Virus record (IMG/VR): IMGVR_UViG_3300017762_000020
Coordinates: 1-38,880 of that record
DNA length: 38,880 bases
Direction: 5' to 3' (one strand)
Origin: a virus
Shown here in pieces: positions 1 to 6,906 of the stretch. The position numbers and the translations under genes were made by a program. The notes beneath the pieces are model-generated. The model was not told the DNA's origin, did not search any database, and saw nothing but the letters and a program-made list of their open reading frames with translations. Each line of letters starts with the position of its first letter. Position 1 is the stretch's first letter.

Positions 1-68
1 AACTCTTTGTCTCTATCACCATCTACTGTCTTTTGCGCAGACGCTAATAATTCAGAACGGAATGTCAT
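1..68 (-). CDS. Partial early gene cut by the window edge; DUF6378-like N-terminus
   Basis: An ATG at 68-66 overlaps the end of the preceding gene and is preceded by a good ribosome site (GAGAGG, 9 nt spacer). The frame is open to base 1 and gives MTFRSELLASAQKTVDGDRD, then KE. The pattern of a short helix followed by GDRDKE resembles, from memory, the start of small phage proteins grouped as DUF6378 (typically GDRxxxYGDP...). Function unknown. If base 1 is joined to base 38880 the frame stays open for about 40 more codons, so this may be one gene split by linearising a circular map. The family call rests on 22 residues and is weak; the start is well supported. Confidence 0.5.
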   Translation of the reverse strand, partial: MTFRSELLASAQKTVDGDRDKE

Positions 69-639
69 CGTTAAACACCTCTCTCTTTTTTGGTTTTACA
101 GATTCAATCTCAGCACCAGGCCAATGTTGTTTGACCTCATTTACAAAGCTATGTTTGGTATCGAGCAGCCGGACTACATCATCGAGCGTGTAGGTGATCG
201 CATCACTGTCCACAAACTTGGCGTCACCGGCATCTTGGACAAACGCATACTTCTGGCCTGCATCACCTCTGTGATACCAAACGCCGAACACTTGCGGCTT
301 ATGGCCAGCTGCTAACACTCTCTTCTCAAGCACTCGCCAGCCCTTTATCATATCGCTGCATCGAGCAACAACCTCACTCACATCATCACCGCGCAACGCA
401 TTATCCAATCTGATACGCGCTTGCTCGAACCTGACAGCCAACGCTGGGTCAGCTAGTCGTTCCAGCTTACCAATGCCCCACCTCACCTCAACATCACGGG
501 CAACCGCATCAAGTGACCTAACCGCTGCATTGATGGTCTGTGCTTTTCCTGCATCGTTATACATATCAGGCACTGGCTCATACTCGTCGCCGCGCTTTTT
601 CGCCTGCCGTTTTACGCCTGCCCACTTCCCTGCCTGCAT
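52..639 (-). CDS. Early protein of unknown function with an SSB-type C-terminal tip
   Basis: 195 residues, not recognised as a family. The middle is helical and charged; the region from about residue 110 looks like a small alpha/beta domain. The last residues are EVFNDDIPF, almost the same as the acidic-hydrophobic tip of bacterial single-stranded DNA-binding protein (DDDIPF), the docking peptide for many repair and replication proteins. It lies directly downstream of the iteron array and ends the replication operon, overlapping the next gene by 17 nt. A role in binding ssDNA or recruiting host SSB partners is inferred only from the tip; no OB-fold motif was seen. Coding status is supported by length, operon position and coupling to the next start. 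Confidence 0.75.
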   Translation of the reverse strand: MQAGKWAGVKRQAKKRGDEYEPVPDMYNDAGKAQTINAAVRSLDAVARDVEVRWGIGKLERLADPALAVRFEQARIRLDNALRGDDVSEVVARCSDMIKGWRVLEKRVLAAGHKPQVFGVWYHRGDAGQKYAFVQDAGDAKFVDSDAITYTLDDVVRLLDTKHSFVNEVKQHWPGAEIESVKPKKREVFNDDIPF

Positions 640-674
640 TACGCCACCGCCTTGCCAATCCGCAAGGATGGCAT

Positions 675-853
675 TGCGGAAGTAATGCCTTGGGGGTATG
701 GGGGTTTTACTTCCGCATTACTTCCGCATTTTTTCACGTTTTTGGGCTTCATTTCCGCGTCATTTCCGCAAACCATTTTCTTACTTCCGCAGTTTTTGAC
801 CATTTTGGGCTTCACTTCCGCTGTTTTTGGCCTTTTTGGCCTTCATTTCCGCA
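675..853. repeat. Iteron array of 11-bp repeats in helical phase
   Basis: Seven same-orientation copies of T(T/C)A(C/T)TTCCGCN begin at 707, 718, 749, 760, 781, 812 and 843. One inverted copy (TGCGGAAGTAA) lies at 675-685. Start-to-start distances are 11, 31, 11, 21, 31 and 31 bp, so all copies would face nearly the same side of the helix. The inverted copy sits in a small hairpin (GGCATT/AATGCC, 670-689). The array covers the 141-bp gap at 640-780 and runs into the 3' end of the next gene; because 11 and 31 are not multiples of three, the repeats pass through its reading frame. Iterons beside replication genes usually bind an initiator; an operator array is the alternative. Confidence 0.7.
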
Positions 854-999
854 ATTTCATTGATGCTTTTTATGCTGTCTATCGCCCGTGTTTGCGCCAA
901 TCCTAGTTCTTCGAGAACTTGTTGTTGCTGTTGCAGCACATAGACGCACCGGTTTATGTTGGCTTCCATCGCCAGTATTCTTTGTTTGCTGATCCACAT
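781..999 (-). CDS. Small coiled-coil early protein, function unknown
   Basis: 72 residues from the ATG at 999, chosen because AGGA lies 8 nt upstream and it begins just after the stop of the preceding gene; longer in-frame starts would overlap that gene. Residues about 5-50 are a helix with a run of five glutamines and heptad-like spacing, predicting a coiled coil. The last 23 residues are basic (KAKKAKN...QKLRK). The 3' end is built from the DNA iterons, so the tail composition may reflect DNA-level selection rather than protein function. No family recognised. It sits between a small gene and the iteron gap. Confidence 0.55.
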   Translation of the reverse strand: MWISKQRILAMEANINRCVYVLQQQQQVLEELGLAQTRAIDSIKSINEIAEMKAKKAKNSGSEAQNGQKLRK

Positions 1000-1009
1000 T
1001 GTCGCTATC

Positions 1010-1228
1010 CTATCTGTATGGTCGCCAAGCGCCAAACTCGGTTCCGTCATGCCAGGCGTCATATGCCTTTCCCAACACAAATGGCATGAACGAATTTTTT
1101 TGTGTTGAACTTGGAACGTGCGGAACCATGTTTTTATATTTCAGCATTTTTGTGATAAACGCTTGTTTGCTTGCGCCTGCCTTGATCGTTTTGTGCGCGA
1201 TCTTCCAAAACTTTTTTTCGTCATACAT
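1010..1228 (-). CDS. Small early protein of unknown function
   Basis: 72 residues starting MYDEKKFWKIAHKTIKAG. The ATG at 1228 has AGAGG a suitable distance upstream (AGAGGTGACGATATG); longer versions start inside a zinc-ribbon frame and lack such a site. The protein is basic and rich in aromatic residues, with no recognisable motif and no membrane segment. Its 5' half overlaps the 3' half of the zinc-ribbon gene at 1141-1341 by 88 nt in another frame, an unusually long overlap. The next gene starts 11 nt after its stop. Confidence 0.55.
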   Translation of the reverse strand: MYDEKKFWKIAHKTIKAGASKQAFITKMLKYKNMVPHVPSSTQKNSFMPFVLGKAYDAWHDGTEFGAWRPYR

Positions 1229-1341
1229 ATCGTCACCTCTAAATAACTCTCGCCACCGCACCTTGCGCATAGCGTCCACTGGCCGCAGCCATATCCGTCC
1301 GGTTCCCAATGCCAGCCGTCTTTGCAAGCCCAGCACTTCAC
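1141..1341 (-). CDS. Small zinc-ribbon-like protein
   Basis: A GTG at 1341 overlaps the methyltransferase stop (GTGA) and opens a 66-residue frame. It has two CxxC pairs, C3-x2-C6 and C25-x2-C28, plus C19, separated by an aromatic and glycine segment (GWHWEPDGYGCGQW), a typical small zinc ribbon. The C-terminus (about residue 38 on) is basic and overlaps the start of the next gene for 88 nt, so this tail may not be conserved. No longer start is compelling, since upstream codons lie inside the methyltransferase gene. Function unknown; such proteins in phage early operons often bind nucleic acid. Confidence 0.45.
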   Translation of the reverse strand: MKCWACKDGWHWEPDGYGCGQWTLCARCGGESYLEVTICMTKKSFGRSRTKRSRQAQANKRLSQKC

Positions 1342-1889
1342 AGCCAATTTATTCTCGGCTTTAACTTGAGGCTGCCTACTGGCTTGTCCCAAACAAACCA
1401 CGCATATGCGGTCGTGCCATTGCCTGCTCTGACTTCATCACCCCGCCAGATTGTTAGCCTGCTGCTGAATATGTGAACCCTCGATGGCGGGTGCGGCTCG
1501 AACAATGTCGTGCGCCGCTTTACACCTTCGAGAAATGACAGCCGCAGCAGCCATGCGTGTTTGATTGCGCCCAGCTGTATCGCGTGTTGAATAAACTGCT
1601 CGGCTAGTTTGTATGGTGGGTTGGTAATTAAGCTTGTGACCGGTCGGTGTACCTCCGGCAGCTTGGTTTCCATCAGGAAATCAGTGCCAGCTTTGCAATA
1701 CCCGTAATCGTTTAGATCGCTGGCAACTACATTATATCCGTGTTTTGTCATCACCTCGGCAATAGCACCATCACCGGCAGCTGGCTCCCATACCACACTG
1801 TCGAACCGCTCGTTATCGAGCAACGCTTCGGTTGCTTCCGGCGGTGTCGGATAGAAGTCGTCCTTTTGCCTAGTCTGGGTATTTGACAA
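1338..1889 (-). CDS. Phage-type DNA adenine methyltransferase-like protein
   Basis: 183 residues. Near the N-terminus DDFYPTPPEAT (10-20) is the entry motif common to small phage and plasmid methylases. EPAAGDG (35-41) is the SAM-binding motif I, and NPPY (90-93) is the catalytic motif IV of N6-adenine methyltransferases. There is little room for a target-recognition domain, so sequence specificity is unclear. Possible roles are protection from host restriction or marking of phage DNA. The start overlaps the end of the primase-helicase by 20 nt and its stop overlaps the following GTG start, so it is in the middle of a coupled operon. Confidence 0.85.
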   Translation of the reverse strand: MSNTQTRQKDDFYPTPPEATEALLDNERFDSVVWEPAAGDGAIAEVMTKHGYNVVASDLNDYGYCKAGTDFLMETKLPEVHRPVTSLITNPPYKLAEQFIQHAIQLGAIKHAWLLRLSFLEGVKRRTTLFEPHPPSRVHIFSSRLTIWRGDEVRAGNGTTAYAWFVWDKPVGSLKLKPRINWL

Positions 1890-4026
1890 CGCGCAGCCCC
1901 TTCATTTTCGAGTGACCGTCAGACGTGCCGACTTCTATATACCCCTGATCGAGCCACGCATTTAGGTAGTTTTTGGCGGCTCTCGGCGGCATCCCGTATT
2001 CCGTTTTGAGCCATCCGAGGAATGATCTGTTTGTGTTGCTGCCGATTGCGAATGGTGTATCGGCTGCCCAGCGTCGTTCGATTTCGGTAAAAATTGCCGT
2101 CGTCTGGATCTTGTCAAGTTTCGCACTTGCTTCAAGAATGGTCGCAACTTCATCTGTCCGGTTCTCCAATAGGCCACCTTCGCTGCGGATAAACGTGCTT
2201 GTACTCATGTCAGCCTGATCGTTGACCTTGACGATCCCGCCGCACACACTCACGCCCTGCCCTGCTTCAAATCCCATCTTTTGCGCGATAACAATTTCGT
2301 CGGCCTCGGGCATATTCCATAGCCCGTAGACCCACCTCGCGCCGTCAACGAGCGCCGTTGTGCCTCTGATCGCCTCACGCGCCTGCATTGATTTGGATAT
2401 GCTGAACGATCCGTCCTTGCGCATATGATGACTGACCAGCACATTTGCCCCGACTGTTACGCACAATTCTGACATCAATGACCACCAAAACTGCGCAGCA
2501 GCTGGGTCGGTGTTGATGTCGGCAGCTGCAAATGCTTGCAGCGGGTCAATGACAACCAGCGCAACGCTTTCCATTGCCACCAGCTGATCGCGTAGGCTCT
2601 GAAATATAGGCGTGATGCTGTATTGCCCCATCACATGCTCGATGAACGGCTGCGGCCCACCAGCATCAGGCATCGGTACAACGAATAAATTTTCCGATGC
2701 ACGATCGCGCAGCGTTTTGTCGGCTATGCTCTCGATCCGTCTGTGCATACTGGCCGCGGAATCCTCCGCACCGAAGAACACAACCTTGCCATTCTTGACG
2801 ACATTGCCGCCAAACGCTTGCTCGGAGTGCATAGCCTGATCGCCGCCTGCAACCTTCATGCAAAGATCGAGCAGGATAAACGACTTGCCAAGACCGCCTA
2901 TCGCGGCAACAAGACCAGGAACCCTAGCGGGTAATATGTTTTGGATTAACCATTCCTGATCTGGCGCGTCACCCGCATAGCGGTGCATACCCCAATCAGA
3001 AATAAGAAGTGGTGAGGCAGTTGACGCGGGAGCGACCCTCGCTTCACCCGCCTCACCCACACTTGTACTAGCTGTTGGCCGCTTGTCCAAGTGTTTTTCT
3101 GAACCCGCGACTACATTTTCGAGTATCCGCAGTTCTTTATTCTTTGCGCGTTTTAGCTGATACCAGCATTTACGCTTAAACAATGCTTCGCCTCGGCCAT
3201 CATCATCGAGTGATCGGCCACGCGCTTTGACCTTAATGATGTATGTAGGCCACGCATCATCAAATAATTCTTCGACTGTCGGTAGCTTGCCGCGCTGCCC
3301 CCACCATGTTCTGATCGTGCCAAGGATCAGCTGCACCATGTAACCTTCGCGGCCATCAACGACATCACCCCACATATTTGTCATGCCGGTGTTCTGCATG
3401 GCGTCGCCCGTGCCGGACGGTCTGTCAGCTGCATCGAGCATACTTGCAAGCCATTCCGGCGATTGTTCGATCGGATCGCCGCGTACTACATAATGGTTGC
3501 CTGACTTGTGGTTTGATGGGGCAACGACGATAAACCCGCCCTCGCCTCGCGTATCAATTCCTTCGCCCAATGTGTTAGCGCCCGTTGCTACAGTCATGTC
3601 AGCTGGCGCTCGATATATGTAATGCCTGCCACCGCTGCCGGTGATTTGCTCTAGTGTTTGCGGCAAATCCTCATTTGCCATGCACAAATCGTCAAGCGAT
3701 TCGGCGCCCAGCTTGCCCTCGGCCACATCAACATCAACGGCAAACACATTGCCGCTGACCTTGCCAGTGACAACGCCAATGTTGTAATCGCGGTATTGGC
3801 CGTCGAACCAGCACGTTAATGTGTCAGTATCAGCGCATACCTTTTGGTAGCGCATCCATCTGCTTGGCGCGGGATGCTTACCAGGAGAAGGGCAATCCTT
3901 CCCCTGAGAGCATGAGCAGCTGCCGTCTGGCCTGACGTAGTGAACAGGAACAACGCTAAAGCCCTGTTCTGCCCACCACAATGCCCAGTCTAGCTTGTTG
4001 TCAAGCGGATTAGATTTCGTCATCAT
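1870..4026 (-). CDS. Bifunctional DNA primase-polymerase with RecA-like helicase/ATPase domain
   Basis: About 718 residues from the ATG at 4026; a second ATG follows at 4023 and another in-frame pair lies at 4038, while anything longer would run deep into the upstream gene. The N-terminal ~215 residues form an archaeo-eukaryotic prim-pol domain: a cysteine/histidine-containing entry segment, FAVDVDV (catalytic acidic pair), GGRHYIYR and GFIVVAPSNHKSG. The middle is a RecA/RepA-type ATPase with Walker A GGLGKS near residue 378, Walker B VVIDPLQAF and VSHHMRK. The last ~80 residues resemble a winged helix. It probably primes and unwinds DNA and is the best initiator candidate for the iterons at 675-853. 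Confidence 0.9.
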   Translation of the reverse strand: MMTKSNPLDNKLDWALWWAEQGFSVVPVHYVRPDGSCSCSQGKDCPSPGKHPAPSRWMRYQKVCADTDTLTCWFDGQYRDYNIGVVTGKVSGNVFAVDVDVAEGKLGAESLDDLCMANEDLPQTLEQITGSGGRHYIYRAPADMTVATGANTLGEGIDTRGEGGFIVVAPSNHKSGNHYVVRGDPIEQSPEWLASMLDAADRPSGTGDAMQNTGMTNMWGDVVDGREGYMVQLILGTIRTWWGQRGKLPTVEELFDDAWPTYIIKVKARGRSLDDDGRGEALFKRKCWYQLKRAKNKELRILENVVAGSEKHLDKRPTASTSVGEAGEARVAPASTASPLLISDWGMHRYAGDAPDQEWLIQNILPARVPGLVAAIGGLGKSFILLDLCMKVAGGDQAMHSEQAFGGNVVKNGKVVFFGAEDSAASMHRRIESIADKTLRDRASENLFVVPMPDAGGPQPFIEHVMGQYSITPIFQSLRDQLVAMESVALVVIDPLQAFAAADINTDPAAAQFWWSLMSELCVTVGANVLVSHHMRKDGSFSISKSMQAREAIRGTTALVDGARWVYGLWNMPEADEIVIAQKMGFEAGQGVSVCGGIVKVNDQADMSTSTFIRSEGGLLENRTDEVATILEASAKLDKIQTTAIFTEIERRWAADTPFAIGSNTNRSFLGWLKTEYGMPPRAAKNYLNAWLDQGYIEVGTSDGHSKMKGLRVVKYPD

Positions 4027-4618
4027 CGAACACATCATCACTTTTAGCTGCTGGCGCAGCTTCTGTTGTTGATTGTTGCTCGTTGCTTTCAACACTCGGC
4101 GCATCGGCAAGCATTTCTTCTGGCCGATCCACCCATTTGACGATTTCGTATTTTGGGTTTCGGGTATTGCCCTTGCCCAATTTCATAGTAGGCGTTTTGT
4201 AAATCTGTACGACTGGCACTTTGCCTTTGCCAAATTCAGCTTCACATTCGTTGTAAAGTTTCTGGATAAACATAAGTAAACCAGCACCGCTTGAGCAAAA
4301 CTCACGCAGCGGCGCATCATCGAACAGTTTTTTCGAGTAAACCTTTACAGAAAAACCCTGTTTGTAATCGTCACCTGGTTTTTCGATTTGCTCATTGACT
4401 GACGGAAACGGCTGCCAGTCACGTTGACCAACGGCCAGCATCAGCCACCCCATTTGTATATTCTCGACATCAACGATCATGGGCGCAGGCAACTTGCCCT
4501 CGACCATATCAATATCTGTCATTCCACTTTCTTCTGTAGAGCGTGACCACAAATCCTCGTTAGAAGAATAGCGGATAAACGGCATCCCAGTGTTTTCAGC
4601 TGCAAGCATTAGCGGCAT
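4010..4618 (-). CDS. Possible ssDNA-binding protein with acidic tail
   Basis: 202 residues with a strong ribosome site (AAAGGAG, about 7 nt before the ATG). The core (about 40-150) is a mixed beta domain with conserved-looking aromatic stretches (GQRDWQPFP, GFSVKVYSK). The last 30 residues are Ser/Ala-rich and end in DDVFDDDEI, an acidic tail like those of phage ssDNA-binding proteins such as T7 gp2.5 (family knowledge). I did not recognise the core family, so ssDNA binding is inferred from the tail and from a position directly upstream of the primase-helicase and downstream of the nuclease. It overlaps the primase start by 17 nt. Confidence 0.65.
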   Translation of the reverse strand: MPLMLAAENTGMPFIRYSSNEDLWSRSTEESGMTDIDMVEGKLPAPMIVDVENIQMGWLMLAVGQRDWQPFPSVNEQIEKPGDDYKQGFSVKVYSKKLFDDAPLREFCSSGAGLLMFIQKLYNECEAEFGKGKVPVVQIYKTPTMKLGKGNTRNPKYEIVKWVDRPEEMLADAPSVESNEQQSTTEAAPAAKSDDVFDDDEI

Positions 4619-4639
4619 TTCAGTCTCCTTTAGACATTT

Positions 4640-4978
4640 TTACGTTTCAATTTTAGGACGGTGAAACGATCCGTCATCGCTGAGTGCGAATTTCCAACTT
4701 AAAAATAGTGTCACCTTGCGGCGTAAATAATCAGGGTCAAAGCCAGCAAGCGAACAAACAGTCCTATAATCATCGCTATCACCAAGCAGCCAGTCGATTG
4801 CAGCGTTTGCATCGCGGCGCTTATACTTATCTTTGTTGTTCAGCTTCATGCTATCTGTAAGTGCCTGCATAATTACGTTGTACCAAAGCGCCCGTTCTGG
4901 GCAGTCAAAGTCACTCTTGTCTGTCTCAAGTTCTCTTTCATAATCTCTATTGCGGGAAGATTGCTTGCGCGATGTCAT
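4640..4978 (-). CDS. Small conserved phage protein, possibly DNA-binding
   Basis: 112 residues. The N-terminus is charged. The segment AIDWLLGDSDDYRTVCSLAG followed by FDPDYLRRKV recalls a small phage protein family in which an (A)xxWL..D..D(F/Y)..VC..(A/L)G.DP...R pattern occurs; I know no proven function. The helical C-terminal half could hold a helix-turn-helix. It starts 32 nt inside the nuclease gene and ends 21 nt before the next start, so it is co-expressed with replication and recombination genes. No clear ribosome site precedes the ATG, suggesting translational coupling. Confidence 0.65.
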   Translation of the reverse strand: MTSRKQSSRNRDYERELETDKSDFDCPERALWYNVIMQALTDSMKLNNKDKYKRRDANAAIDWLLGDSDDYRTVCSLAGFDPDYLRRKVTLFLSWKFALSDDGSFHRPKIET

Positions 4979-5792
4979 CCGCGTTTTTCCAATAGAATGT
5001 GTCTGGGTTGTGCGGGATGATGTCGTAGATGTCTTGCACGTTGCCGCTAGTGCTTAACACTTTGTCCATAGTTCTAATTGTTTGCTTAAATACGCCCATG
5101 TAATAATCGCTGTTTTCCATAGTCAGCCAGACATACGGGTCTTTTTGGCGCGTCAACGCATACAAAAACTTCACTGTTGCCGGCTTGCCAGTCAGCTTTG
5201 TCACTGCTTTTTCATAGACTGACGCTTGTATGCCGTGCGACAAACTCCAATCTGACGGGGCTTTTGCTGTAGTTTTAAGGTCAACAACCAGATTATCGTG
5301 CTGCGGATACCAGTAATCGAGGAAGCCCAGAGCATCAACGCGGCCACCCTCGCCGTCGCGGAAGCGAATCGGAACCTTAAATCTGTGCTGCGAGTCACCA
5401 ATGGGCGGTACTTCTGGCTTACCAAGTGGCCGCATCTGCTCAAGCGCGGTGATAACCATCCGCGCCATTGTATCTCTGCGCTTTTCTAATTCTTCGTAAC
5501 CATTACTGATTTTCATCACTTCGTTGCCGAAATATTCCCAAACCATGTCGATGCACTCTTGGTCTGTTGCATCGTTGTAAACGCCATGATCGACGCCCAT
5601 TTCAACAGCTTTGCCTTGGACAGCTGGTGCGCCAAACGGAAACCTCTGCTTGCCAAGATACTGAGCAGCCCATGCGTCTGGCGCTTCACGAAACTTGTTT
5701 ACCTGAGACACACTAATGTGTTTCAAGTTGTGCAACTCAAATCCGTTTTTAATCTCTATCTGCTTGCGATTTTTGTTGGTCGTGATTTTCAT
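4947..5792 (-). CDS. PD-(D/E)XK superfamily nuclease (RecB/Cas4-like exonuclease)
   Basis: 281 residues. Core motifs in order: HISVSQVNKF (25-34), the usual opening of RecB-type nucleases; QGKAVEMGVDHG (59-70); GFLDY with D159; VVDLKTT with D171 and K173, the D-xK catalytic pair; and HGIQASVY (187-193), the QxxxY motif. These define a single-domain Cas4/RecB-like nuclease. In phages such proteins act as 5'-3' exonucleases in recombination or process replication intermediates. It starts directly after the RuvC-like gene, with GGAGGA upstream, so the pair may form a recombination unit. Exonuclease polarity cannot be read from sequence. Confidence 0.85.
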   Translation of the reverse strand: MKITTNKNRKQIEIKNGFELHNLKHISVSQVNKFREAPDAWAAQYLGKQRFPFGAPAVQGKAVEMGVDHGVYNDATDQECIDMVWEYFGNEVMKISNGYEELEKRRDTMARMVITALEQMRPLGKPEVPPIGDSQHRFKVPIRFRDGEGGRVDALGFLDYWYPQHDNLVVDLKTTAKAPSDWSLSHGIQASVYEKAVTKLTGKPATVKFLYALTRQKDPYVWLTMENSDYYMGVFKQTIRTMDKVLSTSGNVQDIYDIIPHNPDTFYWKNADDIAQAIFPQ

Positions 5793-6263
5793 TTATTCAA
5801 CATTTCCTCCAAAAGAAAAGCCGTAATAGGCAATTAAAGAAGCCTCCGCACGGCCATCGTCTTTCTTTCGAGCAAACAGCTGGCTGTAAGCTGGCAGCAA
5901 TTCCATTGCTCTGGCTCGGCTGCCGTCCTTACCTTCTGGGCAACGCACCGCCTTTTTCCACGTCTGCGGTGTGACGTAATTAATAGGATAACCTAAACCA
6001 GCTGCAACACCTAGCACCATGCCGTATGATTTGCCAAAGTTAAACATTGAGGTGACGCCCTGCCCAGGCCGCGCAGATACCTGCTCGACCCAAACAGGGG
6101 CGTCATGCAGTTCAAGGATGTTTTTGATTAGCTGCGGCGACACGGCTTTCTTGCCGCGCACCTCAACTATGGGCATATCCCATGTTTCAACGACGCCATC
6201 GCCTGCATTGAACAATGCGATAGCGCCGGACAAACCTGGATCGCAGCCCCAAACAATCATCAT
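5793..6263 (-). CDS. RuvC-like Holliday junction resolvase
   Basis: 156 residues, close to the length of RuvC. An RNase H-like fold is shown by CDPGLSGAIA with the first catalytic Asp (D8), VWVEQV with the Glu at 60, and KKDDGRAEASLIA with D136 and E140 as the C-terminal acidic pair. GQGVTSMFNFGKSYGM between them matches the conserved middle of phage RuvC proteins. It would cut four-way or branched junctions arising during recombination and before packaging. It overlaps the preceding gene by 4 nt (ATGA) and abuts the nuclease. Confidence 0.88.
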   Translation of the reverse strand: MMIVWGCDPGLSGAIALFNAGDGVVETWDMPIVEVRGKKAVSPQLIKNILELHDAPVWVEQVSARPGQGVTSMFNFGKSYGMVLGVAAGLGYPINYVTPQTWKKAVRCPEGKDGSRARAMELLPAYSQLFARKKDDGRAEASLIAYYGFSFGGNVE

Positions 6264-6517
6264 ACAGCCTTTCGTTTTCTACTTGAAAGCGGCGCTGGCT
6301 CGTAAAGACAAGCCACAGCTTGTGCGTCAAGGCTGTTTTGGTGCATTATATTAGCTGCTTTATCCCTAATTTCATATTGAATTTCATTATTCATTACGAT
6401 GTCTCTAATGTGACGCATCGTTAAATCATAATATTCTTCCGACGTGCTTGGGTCTAATAAGATTGACTCATATTCATTTAGGTCAATCAAAAATCCAATG
6501 TCATAAATTTTTTCCAT
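6260..6517 (-). CDS. Small early protein of unknown function
   Basis: 85 residues from the ATG at 6517 (MEKIYDIGFLIDLNEYESIL). GGGGG lies 5 nt upstream. A longer in-frame version from 6607 is possible but would overlap a short frame that has a better ribosome site. The protein is acidic in the first half and ends in a basic tail (SSRKRKAV). No motif recognised. It overlaps the RuvC-like gene by 4 nt. Confidence 0.6.
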   Translation of the reverse strand: MEKIYDIGFLIDLNEYESILLDPSTSEEYYDLTMRHIRDIVMNNEIQYEIRDKAANIMHQNSLDAQAVACLYEPAPLSSRKRKAV

Positions 6518-6620
6518 GGCAACCCCCATTCTTTTCTGGTGGCGCATGTGGCGCATCGCACCAAGATGTCGCTCTTTTTGGGTTTGATCCATATAGCAAG
6601 GACTCAAAAATACAAATCAT
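6501..6620 (-). CDS. Very small (39-residue) early reading frame
   Basis: The ATG at 6620 is preceded by a near-perfect ribosome site (AAGGAG, 6 nt spacer) located at the stop of the Cro-like gene. The frame encodes MICIFESLLYGSNPKRATSW, then a segment with Cys and His residues, and ends 17 nt inside the next gene, which could couple the two. No family recognised. Its reality rests on the ribosome site and on filling an otherwise empty stretch; the alternative is a longer N-terminus for the gene at 6260-6517 in another frame. Confidence 0.4.
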   Translation of the reverse strand: MICIFESLLYGSNPKRATSWCDAPHAPPEKNGGCHGKNL

Positions 6621-6630
6621 TACATACTCC

Positions 6631-6906
6631 TTATTCTTGGTTGCCTTCCGCAACCCTATCTCGTTTAGGCTTAATATAATCGAGCAAGTTAAATTCTTGC
6701 CCACTCATTTGAGCAATCATCAGTAGGTGGAGCAAGCTAGTAATATTCATAGACTTGCGCCGCCTCCAAACATCAACCGCACCTTCGCTTACATCATTTC
6801 CAGATGCGCGTAATAGTCTTGCCGTGTTTGTGATGCCGCCAAAATCAGATACGATACGCCGTGTATCTAATTCAAATTTGCCGCCGCATTTTTGTTTTCT
6901 TTCCAT
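6631..6906 (-). CDS. Cro-like DNA-binding regulator
   Basis: 91 residues, first gene of the leftward early operon, with AAGGTG 6 nt before the ATG. Residues about 23-53 fit the small Cro-type helix-turn-helix that reads a gene-skipping pattern: GGITNTARLLRA, then VSEGAVDVWRRRKSM, where the second helix (EGAVDVWRRR) is the likely recognition helix. Divergent placement opposite an XRE repressor is the classic arrangement of a temperate switch, so this is the likely lytic-side regulator. The C-terminal third is basic and has no recognised domain. Confidence 0.7.
   Translation of the reverse strand: MERKQKCGGKFELDTRRIVSDFGGITNTARLLRASGNDVSEGAVDVWRRRKSMNITSLLHLLMIAQMSGQEFNLLDYIKPKRDRVAEGNQE

Noticed and set aside
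675-853. CRISPR array
   Set aside because: Repeats are only 11 bp, spacing varies (11-31 bp) and spacers are too short; no Cas genes. The Cas4-like nuclease at 4947-5792 is a phage recombination-type protein.
540-906. Rightward frames with Phe/Gly/Leu repeats (FxxFGLHFR) over the iteron region
   Set aside because: They are translations of the DNA repeat on the strand opposite to all neighbouring genes, with no ribosome site and breaks between overlapping frames.
1212-1218. Programmed -1 frameshift site at the A-run in the zinc-ribbon overlap
   Set aside because: The heptamer would be G-AAA-AAA, not X-XXY-YYZ with correct P-site pairing, and no downstream stem was evident; kept only as a low-interest option.
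1010-1336. Longer N-terminus for the 1010-1228 gene
   Set aside because: Would add 36 residues lying inside the zinc-ribbon frame; the ATG at 1228 has the better ribosome site.
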